A DNA stretch of 27,550 nt, from NCBI GenBank assembly GCA_002087915.1, contig LWDP01000020.1:1-27550 (forward strand), written 5' to 3'. Both the position numbers and the translations under genes were made by a program. How positions within the stretch are numbered: the stretch's first letter is position 1; each line of letters starts with the position of its first letter. Below, one piece after another: positions 16,414 to 24,997 of this stretch. The notes beneath the pieces are model-generated. The model had not been told where the DNA came from, did no database searches, and was given only the letters and a program-made list of their open reading frames with translations. This DNA comes from Enterospora canceri. Lineage: Eukaryota; Microsporidia; Enterocytozoonidae.

Positions 16414-17280
16414 ATGGAAAAATATTTAGAAAAAATGGAAGAAATAAAAGTGGGAAATGGAACAGGAGCAGAAATACACGAGTTTGTACTGGCAATGAGT
16501 GAATATATCTTGAAAAATGGAACAAAAGAAGGAAATATGAGATTGTGCGAGGTCTTATTGAAAGAAAAATGTAAAAATACTCGTAAGTTGTACTATAGAA
16601 TACTTGGAAGAACTCTAGTTGACTTAGAAGGTGTTGAAATAGACATGGAACGTGCTTTAGATGACTTCTCCGACTCTGATTTAATGGAAAGTTCTCTTAG
16701 GTTCATAAAAATAGGCGGAATCAAGTTCAAAAATTTGGAAAACCAAATTACGAATCAATTGGTGTTGGATAGCACCTTCATCAACGATGATCTGCTATTT
16801 TATATGAAGAACAACAACGAGCTGATCACCAGAATAATGGAGAAAACAGGACATGAATATTTCTACAAGAAATCAACAATTGCCTTGAACTTGGAGTGTC
16901 CTGAATTCAACTTGGATTATTTTGTGCCATTTTTACAGAATAGCGACAAGTTGGTTTGCATGTTCGCATACCAAGTCTGCCTGAAATACGACCACATCAT
17001 CACCAAAGCAAGAATAACAAACCTGAATCACTTCGCATCTTTTGCAGCTCCATTCATCCACATAAAGTTCAATTGGCTCCACTTCAACAGCCTCAAAAAT
17101 GGCCTAAGATGCTTTGATGACACATTTGAACTCTCACACGATGCCTTTGACTCGCTAAAACTGCAACAAATCAGCACAAACACACGCACCAGAAGTGACG
17201 ACCTTGTTCTTTGCTCTGACTTTGACTTTCTGTTTGGAAATGTGTCTCCTAAACAAATAACAGATTGTGAGGAGTACTAA
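16414..17280 (+). CDS. hypothetical, mainly helical protein
   Basis: A 288-residue protein that I do not recognise, with no signal peptide or membrane segment and a predominantly helical look, such as HEFVLAMSEYILKNGTKEGN and LRFIKIGGIKFKNLENQI. Its start is one of the few without a CCC motif; the ATG at 16414 sits inside a near-palindrome (AATATTCCATGGAAAAATATT) only 24 bp from the divergent eIF2A start. An internal ATG at 16435 is an alternative. It is followed 3 bp downstream by the membrane-protein frame on the same strand. Confidence 0.65.
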   Translation: MEKYLEKMEEIKVGNGTGAEIHEFVLAMSEYILKNGTKEGNMRLCEVLLKEKCKNTRKLYYRILGRTLVDLEGVEIDMERALDDFSDSDLMESSLRFIKIGGIKFKNLENQITNQLVLDSTFINDDLLFYMKNNNELITRIMEKTGHEYFYKKSTIALNLECPEFNLDYFVPFLQNSDKLVCMFAYQVCLKYDHIITKARITNLNHFASFAAPFIHIKFNWLHFNSLKNGLRCFDDTFELSHDAFDSLKLQQISTNTRTRSDDLVLCSDFDFLFGNVSPKQITDCEEY

Positions 17281-17346
17281 CAGATGAACAGGAGACCTGT
17301 CTCTCCAATTGATAGCCAATTGCCATCAATTGTTTACATCGCCCCT

Positions 17347-18228
17347 ATGGTAACATTCACAGAGTTGCAGACCTGGTTCACATTTTATACCGGAATGGAA
17401 ATATTCCAGAAATCAGTGAATGATTCACTACTCAAGTTTGTGGGCATCCCATCCTGGATGTGTCTGATCTCCTCGTTCATCATGCTCATCATCTCAGCAC
17501 TCAAATGTAAACGAGGCATCTTCTACAACTACACGCTCATCCCTGTCTCATTTCTGATCACATACGACACATTCATCAAAATATACATTAATCTGGTCAG
17601 CCGCTGCAACATGAAGGCCGTCGTGATGTCCAACGTCAACCTGATATTCGCCAACTACATTTCAGCCTACTTCATGCACTATTCCTACAACAAGAAGCAG
17701 AAGCTGGCCATGGCCGTGATCTTCCTCCTTGGAATCCTGCAACTCTTCTACAAAGTTCCAGTTCACAAAACAGTGAACTTGTATCCACGTGATTTAGCCA
17801 ACTTTCTGGGCTCAATTGGAAATGCATTTGCCTTTGTGATATTCAAAAAGAGGCTCGAGAAGAAGGTTGAGAACGAGTGGAACTACACGTTCTCCCTCTC
17901 TGTTGTCAACACCGCCTTTGCGTCCGTCTTCTACGCAATCCACATGTTTTGGTTTCGTACAGTCACCGAAATCAAAATTGATCTTGTTTTCACTACCATT
18001 GGGATGTTCCTGAATGGAATGACTCAAATTGGAAGCCTCCGCATGGGATTCATTCTTGAGCCATTTGCTCTCTTCACAATTGAGCGAATTGTCATGTTCT
18101 TCTCTGCCTTCATTTCAGACAACATCAACGACAACTTCGTCAGTGTTCTACAGTTCCTGCTTGCACTGTGCTCTGTGATTTGTTGCAACTTCATTCTGCT
18201 TTACGACGAAAACAACAACTTCTTCTAA
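17347..18228 (+). CDS. polytopic membrane protein, possible drug/metabolite or nucleotide-sugar transporter-like
   Basis: A 293-residue protein with about eight to ten hydrophobic segments. The overall layout, with paired helical repeats and a C-terminal ILEPFALFTIERIVMFFSAF segment followed by a final helix and short polar tail, resembles the drug/metabolite transporter superfamily that includes nucleotide-sugar transporters, but no diagnostic motif is clear. The frame is open from an ATG at 17284, but CCCCT directly precedes the ATG at 17347, so I prefer that start; the extra 21 residues would be a polar N-terminus. It follows the upstream hypothetical gene closely and may share transcripts with it. 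Confidence 0.65.
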   Translation: MVTFTELQTWFTFYTGMEIFQKSVNDSLLKFVGIPSWMCLISSFIMLIISALKCKRGIFYNYTLIPVSFLITYDTFIKIYINLVSRCNMKAVVMSNVNLIFANYISAYFMHYSYNKKQKLAMAVIFLLGILQLFYKVPVHKTVNLYPRDLANFLGSIGNAFAFVIFKKRLEKKVENEWNYTFSLSVVNTAFASVFYAIHMFWFRTVTEIKIDLVFTTIGMFLNGMTQIGSLRMGFILEPFALFTIERIVMFFSAFISDNINDNFVSVLQFLLALCSVICCNFILLYDENNNFF

Positions 18229-18330
18229 CCAGGTCAATTAGTTAAGACAGTAGCCAGATCTACCACCATAACCAACTACCATAACTACCCCTAGTTAATC
18301 CAATAACAAAATTGAGAAAAACACCCCAGA

Positions 18331-18906
18331 ATGACAGAAGAAAAAGATGATAATTTTTACGAGAGAGTACAGCGACTCAGAAAGGGTGATTTGGTGGCAC
18401 AGAATAGGACGAATTCAGAAGGACACTCCTCCTTCTACAGAAACCCAGAGGAGATCCAGAACTTGTTGAACAGAGCCAATATGCTCAAATATAGGGCAGA
18501 TCAAATCAGGACACCTGAGTCACTGAAACACTACTCCTTGGCCTACCTGTGTCACATCCGCGTCCATATCCTGTACAAGGGACAGAACAAGGAGCACTTT
18601 GGTGCACTGAAACAGGCCCATCGTGCTGCAATCCAGCAGTGTGAGAAGCACCAGGCCAAACAGCTCATTACTGTTCTCTATTATTTCATGTACATAATAT
18701 ACCATGATATAACTATGAATACCGTAAGCCACTCTGTGAAGCGCGAGAACAAGGACGAGTTCCTGAACCACAACTACCACAACATACTGAACCTATGTGG
18801 CCTATTCAGACACTTTCGAGAAAAGGAGTATCCGATAATACCATTAGGGAAGTTGGAGGAGCAGTTGAAGAAGATGATGCCTGAGTATTTTGACACAAAC
18901 AGATAA
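18331..18906 (+). CDS. hypothetical helical protein (weak AF4/FMR2 C-terminal-like resemblance)
   Basis: A 191-residue helical, His- and Tyr-rich protein. No membrane segment or signal peptide is evident. Residues about 46-80 (NRANMLKYRADQIRTPESLK, then HYSLAYLCHI) weakly resemble the opening of the AF4/FMR2 C-terminal homology domain (A--LKHKAD-M---FGKA--Y--A-LSFI), and LYYFMYIIYHDI could match its later LYWRMFRLK helix. That domain, known in some fungi, serves transcription elongation complexes. I treat this as a lead only. The ATG at 18331 is preceded by ACCCCAGA. It ends 38 bp from the convergent ankyrin gene. Confidence 0.6.
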   Translation: MTEEKDDNFYERVQRLRKGDLVAQNRTNSEGHSSFYRNPEEIQNLLNRANMLKYRADQIRTPESLKHYSLAYLCHIRVHILYKGQNKEHFGALKQAHRAAIQQCEKHQAKQLITVLYYFMYIIYHDITMNTVSHSVKRENKDEFLNHNYHNILNLCGLFRHFREKEYPIIPLGKLEEQLKKMMPEYFDTNR

Positions 18907-18944
18907 ATAGGATAAACCAGTGGAATATGGATCAGTCTTCCTCT

Positions 18945-20231
18945 TTACTTCCTGAAGAGTGTGTTGTATTTGTCATGGACGAGTCTCTCTGGGACTGTCG
19001 TGTTGATGAATCGCCTCATTGAATTGGCCACCTCAATTTCAACCTGAGTTGGCCTCTTCTGCGACGAGAATATCGAGGTGATGCTGAATCTGCTGCTCCT
19101 GTAAATGCGACTCTCCTTGTTGTAGTTCAGGTAGGTGAATACGCCCCAGACGTCCCTGTTCTTCTCCTTTGACAAATTCATCAGCTGGACAAATTCACCG
19201 TTATCGGATCGAAGCAAGGCCGTGTTGACTCTCATTCGCCTCCTCTTCAGAATGCGATCGTACTGTGGCTCAGATGCGCATATTCTGAGCAAGGAGGCCA
19301 CTCGCTGCGATATGGCAGGATGGGCCACTTCGTGTGGAAACATGTCCTGGTCATCTGCAACGAGACTGAATCCGCTGTAGAGGAGAAAGACAAAGGTGAA
19401 GAAGGCGTTGTTCTTGCAACTCAGGTGGAGTGGCGTCATCCCATTGAACTCCTGGTGGTCCTGGTAGCCGTATTTGGTCAGAATCAGCGTAAAGTGGTCT
19501 GCATTCTGAACCAGAAAGGAGAGACGAGAGAGAGGCCCTGCTTCAGGCGTGTTCTCGAGGATCTCTCTCAGCCTGGGCGTCTTCTTCTGCATGCAGACGA
19601 AGTCAAGCACAAAGAGAGGATAGTTTCTTCTGGCTCTCTCGATCTCAATTCCCCTTAGTTGAAGCAGACTCGCGTATTCCTGGTAGGTGACGTAGTCCAG
19701 GTCGGATGGGCTACGAAGACGGCAGTCTGTGAAGGAGCAGAGGAGAGTGGGCGTCATTCCGCACCAGGAGACGGTGTACGAGAAGTATTCGGCACGAAAG
19801 AGGAGGAAGACGTCTCTGGGACATGCGCATGAAAGAAGAAAGTAGGAGGGCCAACGGGTTGAGCCAAGAATCGAGTCATTGACGCCGAAGAGGCGTCTGT
19901 TCAGGAAGTAGCGGACGATGTCGGTGTGGCCGTGGACCATCGCAAGCAGCAGGACGCGGTTGGCCTGTCTGCTCAGCGTGGGAGTGGCCCTGAAGTTGAT
20001 TTTGTACGGTCTCATTTCCAGAACAGCCTTGTGCATCAGGTGCACCTCAAACTCCCAGTCGAGGCCGCCGTGCTCCTGGATGTTGTGGTTCCTGTTTGGC
20101 TGCACCACTGTCTTGATTCCATTTGTTCTGTACGTGTGTTCCAGAATGGCTATTTCAGTCATTCTTCTCTTGAAGAGAGTCGTGTCTGTCTTGATTAGCA
20201 GGAATTCCAGAAATGTGTCAGGGAGATCCAT
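18945..20231 (-). CDS. ankyrin-repeat protein
   Basis: A 428-residue protein with at least two recognisable ankyrin repeats, LLLAMVHGHTDIVRYFLNRR in the first third and NGMTPLHLSCKNNAFFTFVF with a following helix in the second half; other repeats between them are degenerate. There is no signal peptide or membrane segment. The C-terminal 110 residues are basic and Ser/Arg-rich. Ankyrin repeats mediate protein binding, so the partner and role are unknown. The frame is open to 20288, which would overlap the divergent NSA2 gene, but the ATG at 20231 is preceded by TGCCC and avoids the overlap. The gene is noticeably richer in G/C, including third codon positions, than the left part of the window. 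Confidence 0.7.
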   Translation of the reverse strand: MDLPDTFLEFLLIKTDTTLFKRRMTEIAILEHTYRTNGIKTVVQPNRNHNIQEHGGLDWEFEVHLMHKAVLEMRPYKINFRATPTLSRQANRVLLLAMVHGHTDIVRYFLNRRLFGVNDSILGSTRWPSYFLLSCACPRDVFLLFRAEYFSYTVSWCGMTPTLLCSFTDCRLRSPSDLDYVTYQEYASLLQLRGIEIERARRNYPLFVLDFVCMQKKTPRLREILENTPEAGPLSRLSFLVQNADHFTLILTKYGYQDHQEFNGMTPLHLSCKNNAFFTFVFLLYSGFSLVADDQDMFPHEVAHPAISQRVASLLRICASEPQYDRILKRRRMRVNTALLRSDNGEFVQLMNLSKEKNRDVWGVFTYLNYNKESRIYRSSRFSITSIFSSQKRPTQVEIEVANSMRRFINTTVPERLVHDKYNTLFRK

Positions 20232-20289
20232 GGGCAGATTATTGGACAAATAGTTGGAGCAGGAAGAGACTGTGGTATTTTTGCCCATG
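20229..20289. promoter_or_regulatory. 55-bp bidirectional start region with mirrored CCCATG signals
   Basis: The ankyrin and NSA2 start codons face away from each other across 55 bp. CATGGGCA (20229-20236) and TGCCCATG (20282-20289) form a perfect 8-bp inverted repeat, so each gene has an identical GCCCATG start context at its own end. Both promoters must lie within or overlapping these 55 bp and the flanking coding sequence. Confidence 0.6.
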
Positions 20290-21063
20290 TCTCAGAGCAA
20301 TTTTGTGGAGCAGTTTGTGAAGGAGAATGGGAGAGTGCCAAACTACGACGTGAAGCAGGCGAAGAGGGAGGCGAGGGCGCAGAAGCTGATTCAGAAGAAG
20401 GCGACTGGGCTGATTGGAATCAAGGGGCGGCTGTTTGCGAAGAGGAGGAAGAGCGAGAAGATTCAGCTGAAGAAGGCCGTGGCAGAGGTGGAGAAGAAGA
20501 GGGCTGTTGTGGCAGTGGGAGATGGAAGAGCACTTCCATCATTCTTGCTTGATCGAGATATTGATCAGAAATCAAAAGCAGAATTCAGTAGGCGGATAAA
20601 GATGCAGAGGCAGAACAAGATTGAGAAGTATGCGGTGCCAGTTGCACAGGTAGAGGGGATTGCTGAGAAAGAGGCATTTGGGGTGGTGAAGACTGGAAAG
20701 AGGCAGAAGAAGCAGTGGAAGCGAATTGTGAACAGGCCGTGCTTCGTAGGGGCTGATTTCACGAGGAAGGCACCAAAACACGAGAGATTCATCAGACCAA
20801 CGAGTCAGAGGATGACGGTGGCAAATGTGGTGCATCCTGAACTGAATGCAACCTACAAATTGCCCATTTTATCAGTCAAAAAGAATCCATCTGGTGACAT
20901 TATGACGTCATTGGGCGTATTGAGCAGGGGGACCATTTTGGAGGTGAATGTGAGTGAATTGGGGATAGTTGATGGGGCTGGACAGATTGTCTGGGGGAAA
21001 TATGCGCAGATCACAAACCATCCAGAGCGAGATGGCTGTGTAAATTGCATTCTGCTGGTTTAG
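20287..21063 (+). CDS. NSA2: NSA2/TINP1, 60S ribosome biogenesis factor
   Basis: A 258-residue protein matching NSA2 (TINP1) along its length. The N-terminal basic helical region contains GLIGIKGRLFAKRRKSEKIQ, followed by LPSFLLDRD, then the S8e-like beta domain with TGKRQKKQWKRIVNRPCFVG, RKAPKHERFIRP, LPILSVKKNPSGDIMTSLGV and the ending WGKYAQITNHPERDGCVN. NSA2 is a nuclear pre-60S assembly factor needed for 27S rRNA processing. The frame is open from 20254, but TTGCCC precedes the ATG at 20287, which also matches the usual length of about 260. The ending lies 14 bp from the convergent RAD51 stop. Codons favour G/C at third positions, as expected for a well-expressed gene. Confidence 0.95.
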   Translation: MSQSNFVEQFVKENGRVPNYDVKQAKREARAQKLIQKKATGLIGIKGRLFAKRRKSEKIQLKKAVAEVEKKRAVVAVGDGRALPSFLLDRDIDQKSKAEFSRRIKMQRQNKIEKYAVPVAQVEGIAEKEAFGVVKTGKRQKKQWKRIVNRPCFVGADFTRKAPKHERFIRPTSQRMTVANVVHPELNATYKLPILSVKKNPSGDIMTSLGVLSRGTILEVNVSELGIVDGAGQIVWGKYAQITNHPERDGCVNCILLV

Positions 21064-21077
21064 TAAACGGCTCTGTT

Positions 21078-22091
21078 TTATTCTTCTGGATCAGCAACAC
21101 CGCCTTCAGTGATTGAGAACGTGGCTTCTGCCTCTGGAAGAGAAGGCGAATCGTAGATTTTGCAGATTCGCGTATCACCACGTCCCTTTCTGAGGTAGAG
21201 ACGAGTGGTAGATGCGTGTGCAATGATGTGGCCTCCAATTGGCTTCTTTAGGTCTCCACCGTAGATTGAGGCTGCTCCATCAACGTTGGCTACGACCTGA
21301 TTCGTGATCAGAACAGCGACGCCGTAGGTTTCAGCCAAATTCATCAGAGACCTGAGAAAGCGAGCAAGAGACATCTGACGAGCAGAGAGCTCTCCACGAC
21401 CAGTGTAATCGGTTCTGTAGAGGGAAGTGGCAGAGTCAACGATGAGCGTGGAATATTTGGATTCGGACATCAACGCAGATGCGTGAATCAGAAGAATATT
21501 CTGATGATCAGAGTTGTAGGCTCTGGCATACGAAATGTTTTCGAAGACTTCATTTGGATCCAGGCCAAGACGCTCTGCAATTGGAACAAGACGTTCCGTT
21601 CTGAACGTGCCTTCGGTGTCAATGTACATGCATTTGCCACCACCGCCACCTGATTCACGAGGAAGTTGGCTTGTGACTGCAAGGGTGTGACACAGCTGAG
21701 ACTTTCCAGTTCTAAATTCACCAAAAACCTCAGTGATTGTGCCACTTTCAATTCCACCATTTAGGAGCTTATCCAGTTCAGAAGAGCCAGTGCTGACGTA
21801 GACCACGTCCTTACGCTTCGTGTGGTACTCGGTGGCAGTGGTGAATCCCATTGGAACCAGTTTGGCAGCCTCCTTGATCAGTTTGTCAACTTTGGCATCT
21901 GAAAACCCTTTTATGCTTAATAGCTCTTTTCTGGGAGCAAATGCCAGGGATTGAACAGTGTTGTAGCCTGCTTCAGAGAGCTTGGACACGTCACCTGCGC
22001 TTATTCCAACAGTCTTCAGGTCCTCGATGTTGATAAAGGTCGTGTTCTGGATGTTTTCTGTCTCATCGTACGCTTCTTCTCTCCGTGCCAT
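21078..22091 (-). CDS. RAD51: RAD51 recombinase
   Basis: A 337-residue RecA-family recombinase of normal length. The N-terminal helix-hairpin domain is followed by the FTTA polymerisation motif at 83-86. The ATPase core has Walker A GEFRTGKS (124-131), Walker B LIVDS (216-220), and the DNA-binding L2 region from [12 protein letters not shown] to [20 protein letters not shown]. Conserved [22 protein letters not shown] and a short acidic tail favour Rad51 over Dmc1. It forms filaments on single-stranded DNA for homologous repair. The loop before the IDTEGTF segment is glycine-rich (SGGGGG). The ATG at 22091 lacks a CCC motif. Confidence 0.96.
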   Translation of the reverse strand: MARREEAYDETENIQNTTFINIEDLKTVGISAGDVSKLSEAGYNTVQSLAFAPRKELLSIKGFSDAKVDKLIKEAAKLVPMGFTTATEYHTKRKDVVYVSTGSSELDKLLNGGIESGTITEVFGEFRTGKSQLCHTLAVTSQLPRESGGGGGKCMYIDTEGTFRTERLVPIAERLGLDPNEVFENISYARAYNSDHQNILLIHASALMSESKYSTLIVDSATSLYRTDYTGRGELSARQMSLARFLRSLMNLAETYGVAVLITNQVVANVDGAASIYGGDLKKPIGGHIIAHASTTRLYLRKGRGDTRICKIYDSPSLPEAEATFSITEGGVADPEE

Positions 22092-22140
22092 TTTTATGCT
22101 TGGTAAAATTTTATTTTTATGTGAATTAAGCTTAACTGAT

Positions 22141-22157
22141 TTTGTTTGTCAAACAAA
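22141..22157. repeat. short inverted repeat, TTTGTTT/AAACAAA
   Basis: Seven-base arms TTTGTTT (22141-22147) and AAACAAA (22151-22157) with a 3-base loop, in the 76-bp spacer between RAD51 and TAF10. A palindrome TTAAGCTTAA lies just to its left (22126-22135). It could form a weak hairpin in the TAF10 3' region or be chance in AT-rich DNA. Confidence 0.3.
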
Positions 22158-22167
22158 TTCTAATCAT

Positions 22168-22485
22168 TTATGTATAATAATAAGGTCTACTGATGTCAAT
22201 TCCCATCTCCTCGAGTGCCTTCTCCACATCTGGAACCTGTAATGTTACTCTCTTCTCCTTCGCATACCTCTTGTCCTTGGAACGGGCCTTTACATGAATT
22301 TTGTGAAACTGGTATGCATTTGTTGCTATGTCAGTAAGAAACTTGTGAGCCATCAATGAGACCGTCTTTCTTATGCTCTCGTTGTCTGTCTTCACCCCAT
22401 TCTTCTCCAAATAGTGGTCTATCACACTCTCAGGCAGAAGTGGCGTGTATTTGCTCAACCTCTCCTTGAATTCCTCTTCCTTCAT
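22168..22485 (-). CDS. TAF10: TAF10, TFIID/SAGA histone-fold subunit
   Basis: A 105-residue protein matching the TAF10 histone-fold domain almost throughout: KYTPLLPESVIDHYLEKNGV aligns with the family's DYTPTIPDAVTGYYLNRAGF, then SLMAHKFLTDIATNAYQFHK with SLAAQKFISDIANDALQ-CK, and GIDISRPYYYT with GINVKKPHYFT. TAF10 pairs with TAF3 or TAF8 in TFIID and with Spt7 in SAGA. The protein is essentially the fold alone, lacking the long N-terminal extension of animal and yeast versions. The ATG at 22485 is preceded by ACCCTG. It is 32 bp downstream of the first AAA gene's stop on the same strand. Confidence 0.92.
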   Translation of the reverse strand: MKEEEFKERLSKYTPLLPESVIDHYLEKNGVKTDNESIRKTVSLMAHKFLTDIATNAYQFHKIHVKARSKDKRYAKEKRVTLQVPDVEKALEEMGIDISRPYYYT

Positions 22486-22517
22486 CAGGGTGAAAAAGAC
22501 TCTACCAAATATTTTAA

Positions 22518-23726
22518 CTAATTTTCCTCCTCAGCATCTACGCCATCTCTCAACGTCATCTCCTTGTAATTTCTCGTAAATTCCTTTGCCTTGGCCCAGT
22601 CAAACCCAGTCACCTTCCCATCATAGCTCATATTGGTGAATTTGCTGCAGACGGAGTCAATGATCGAATATGCTAGTCCCGTACAGATTTGCGCGAGTTG
22701 TTGGACGTTAATATTAAATCTTCCTGTAGTTTTAACTGCACTCAGCCTGTTATCCAGAAACCCCTGGATATTTTCAATCGTAGGCATTTTGAAGTTGACC
22801 TTGTTTGAGAATCGCGTGAAAATAGCTGAATCAATTTGCTTGCTCATGTTTGTTGCTGCGAAGAAGAAGACGGGATAAATCACGTTTCTCATGTCTGAAA
22901 ACTGCGTCAGGAACTCAGTCATCGTTCCGGCTGTGACGCTGTCATCTTGCCTGTTTGCACGAGAAGTGAAGAGCGACTCTGCCTCGTCAAAGAAGACAAA
23001 TGTTGCCATATACGGGTCCTTGTCAACCTTAATGTCCTGAAACAGCTTCCTCACACGCTTCTCTGACTCTCCTACGTACTTGTTGTTTATGTCAGATGGT
23101 CGTATCACAATAAGGTGCACTCGTGACACCATCTTGTCTAACTCCTTGATTCTATTGTCTGTTAGAGTGTTTGGTGTGTACTTGTTTAGTTTCTTTCCGT
23201 CCTTATGGAGTGAATACATTTCTTTAAGCTCCAGGTCCATCAGGTAGCAGAGTCTTTTGACGTAAAGTGTCTTTCCTGTACCAGGTGGCCCCAACATGAA
23301 CGTACCAAAGCTCTCTGCAACCACCGTATCCTTTACCTGCTCCTGTGTCTGCGTATTCAGCCTATAAATATTTGGAATAAACAGTCGCAACTGCTTCTCC
23401 ATGTCTTCCTTCTTTCCTTGATACTTGATCTCCCTGAACAGATTTCCTTCCATTTGTTCAAAATGCTTCGTAGACGTCAGTTTTGCCAGCTTTCTGTCTC
23501 GAACTGTCTCTAATATCGCATCAGGGAATCTTCCAATCATCACCCCTGAGTAACCAAATCCAATCGCCAGTGCCAGGAGTATCACTAAGAAGCAGACAAT
23601 CGTCTTCGTAATGAGATGTGTGTTCTTCTTGATGGAGTTGAACACTCTCTTCAGTCGTGACTTCTCTTTCTCTGGTGGCATCTCAGTTTCATTTGGATTT
23701 GAATAGTGATATTCTTGATATTCCAT
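22518..23726 (-). CDS. membrane-anchored AAA ATPase (paralog 1, Msp1-like)
   Basis: A 402-residue protein with a single transmembrane segment at about 41-60 and one AAA module. Walker A is GPPGTGKT (146-153), pore loop 1 KYVGES (216-221), Walker B FVFFDE (243-248), sensor 1 asparagine in FFAATN (N293), and an arginine-finger region AIFTRF where the first residue of the usual RR pair is T. The N-terminal anchor and single AAA module recall Msp1/ATAD1, which extracts mislocalised tail-anchored proteins, but N-terminal similarity is weak; other membrane AAA families remain possible. The start at 23726 is preceded by CCCCCTAA. The neighbouring gene upstream (23828-24997) is a clear paralog in the same orientation. 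Confidence 0.82.
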   Translation of the reverse strand: MEYQEYHYSNPNETEMPPEKEKSRLKRVFNSIKKNTHLITKTIVCFLVILLALAIGFGYSGVMIGRFPDAILETVRDRKLAKLTSTKHFEQMEGNLFREIKYQGKKEDMEKQLRLFIPNIYRLNTQTQEQVKDTVVAESFGTFMLGPPGTGKTLYVKRLCYLMDLELKEMYSLHKDGKKLNKYTPNTLTDNRIKELDKMVSRVHLIVIRPSDINNKYVGESEKRVRKLFQDIKVDKDPYMATFVFFDEAESLFTSRANRQDDSVTAGTMTEFLTQFSDMRNVIYPVFFFAATNMSKQIDSAIFTRFSNKVNFKMPTIENIQGFLDNRLSAVKTTGRFNINVQQLAQICTGLAYSIIDSVCSKFTNMSYDGKVTGFDWAKAKEFTRNYKEMTLRDGVDAEEEN

Positions 23727-23827
23727 TTAGGGGGTGAAAAAGAATATTGAAGACATTCGCCTAATTCACCAATCAGAAAATCGTACAGTCATTTACTACT
23801 AGGTTATTCAAATTGATTTCTACCACT

Positions 23828-24997
23828 TTATCTCCTAAATTCCTCTTTCTCCATATCCTCAACGCCTCTTATGTACTGTTCAGCACCAGCCGTGTTGAAT
23901 TTCAGGAAGTTTCCATCAGCATCGTAGTTCTTGAACTTCGTAAGGAGTGATTCGATGAATGAGAACGACCTGTTGTGCGTAACCTGCGTCAGTCGAGTTA
24001 TATCTGCATCTGATGCGTTATATTTCTTGATAAAATGCTCAATGTATTTCTTCCTGATGATTGAATCAGGATTCTTAAAATAGATCTTGTTGGAGAATCG
24101 CCTGAAAATGGCTGGATCGATCATCTCCTTCATGTTCGTGGCTGCGAAGATGAATGAGGCCTGGAAGTCCTCGCTGATGGCGCTGATCTGCGTCAGAAAC
24201 TCCTGCATGATCCCAGCCCCCGTTGTATCCTCTTTTCGCATGTTCTTTCTGCTTCCAAAAAGTGCTTCACCCTCGTCAAAGAATGCGATATTCACGTGAT
24301 GCGGCTTCAAATCGCTTCTAAGGTGCCCAAAGAGCCTCTTTACGTTCTTCTCGCTGTTTCCAACCCATTTATCCTTGATATCCGATGGCTTGATCACATA
24401 CAGGCGCACGACTCCATCAGCATTGTCACATAGCCTCTTCTCCTCGTCTGTCACCTGCCCCAAAACGTACTTTGACATGTCAAACCCGTTCTCCTTGAAC
24501 TTCCTGATCTTCTTCAACTCGCATTCCAGTTCGTAGCAGAACTTCTTCACGTAGAGCGTCTTTCCTGTTCCAGGCGGCCCAAGTAGAAAGGTGCCCATCG
24601 ACTCTGCCGTCATCTGCTTCTGCAAATTCTCCTTGTCGTTCATGATTCTGTAGATGACGGAAGCAAAGAACTTCACCTGACTGATTATTTCGTCCATGTA
24701 TCCGAAATAGATCATCTCCTTGAACTCCTTCCCCTCCATTGCGACGAACTTCTTTTCGTCTGTTGCTGGTGCATCTGTTCCACCACCGTATTGTGCGTCG
24801 TACTTGTTGTAGTACCACTTCTTTAGGTTGCTGTAGAGGTGCAATTCCAGAAATACCCCAAATGAGACGGCCACAATGACTACAATTATGAGGGTGTACC
24901 TCTTAAAGTTCATCACCGTCGACTTGGACCACTTTGATTTTGGCGTCTTTATCTCTTCCACCGTCTTATCATTTTGCACCAAATCAACTTCAGCCAT
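23828..24997 (-). CDS. membrane-anchored AAA ATPase (paralog 2, Msp1-like)
   Basis: A 389-residue protein with a transmembrane segment at about 35-52 and a single AAA module. Walker A is GPPGTGKT (140-147), pore loop KWVGNS (210-215), Walker B IAFFDE (237-242), sensor 1 FAATN (N288) and a complete RR arginine-finger pair (299-300, PAIFRRF). Beyond the standard AAA motifs it shares VIKPSDI-K-VG-SEK, GTF-LGPPGTGKTLYVK-CY and EFLTQ with the downstream gene, so the two are a tandem duplication that has diverged. The frame is open to 25033, but GTCCCTTT precedes the ATG at 24997. It faces the TRS31-like gene across 78 bp. Confidence 0.82.
   Translation of the reverse strand: MAEVDLVQNDKTVEEIKTPKSKWSKSTVMNFKRYTLIIVVIVAVSFGVFLELHLYSNLKKWYYNKYDAQYGGGTDAPATDEKKFVAMEGKEFKEMIYFGYMDEIISQVKFFASVIYRIMNDKENLQKQMTAESMGTFLLGPPGTGKTLYVKKFCYELECELKKIRKFKENGFDMSKYVLGQVTDEEKRLCDNADGVVRLYVIKPSDIKDKWVGNSEKNVKRLFGHLRSDLKPHHVNIAFFDEGEALFGSRKNMRKEDTTGAGIMQEFLTQISAISEDFQASFIFAATNMKEMIDPAIFRRFSNKIYFKNPDSIIRKKYIEHFIKKYNASDADITRLTQVTHNRSFSFIESLLTKFKNYDADGNFLKFNTAGAEQYIRGVEDMEKEEFRR

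Noticed and set aside
18240..18300. Local ACCATAAC-like repeats in the spacer before the 191-residue gene
   Set aside because: Imperfect and short; no consistent unit length, so probably simple-sequence chance.
21078..22091. DMC1 instead of RAD51
   Set aside because: The FTTATEYH linker, [21 protein letters not shown] block and C-terminus fit Rad51 better.
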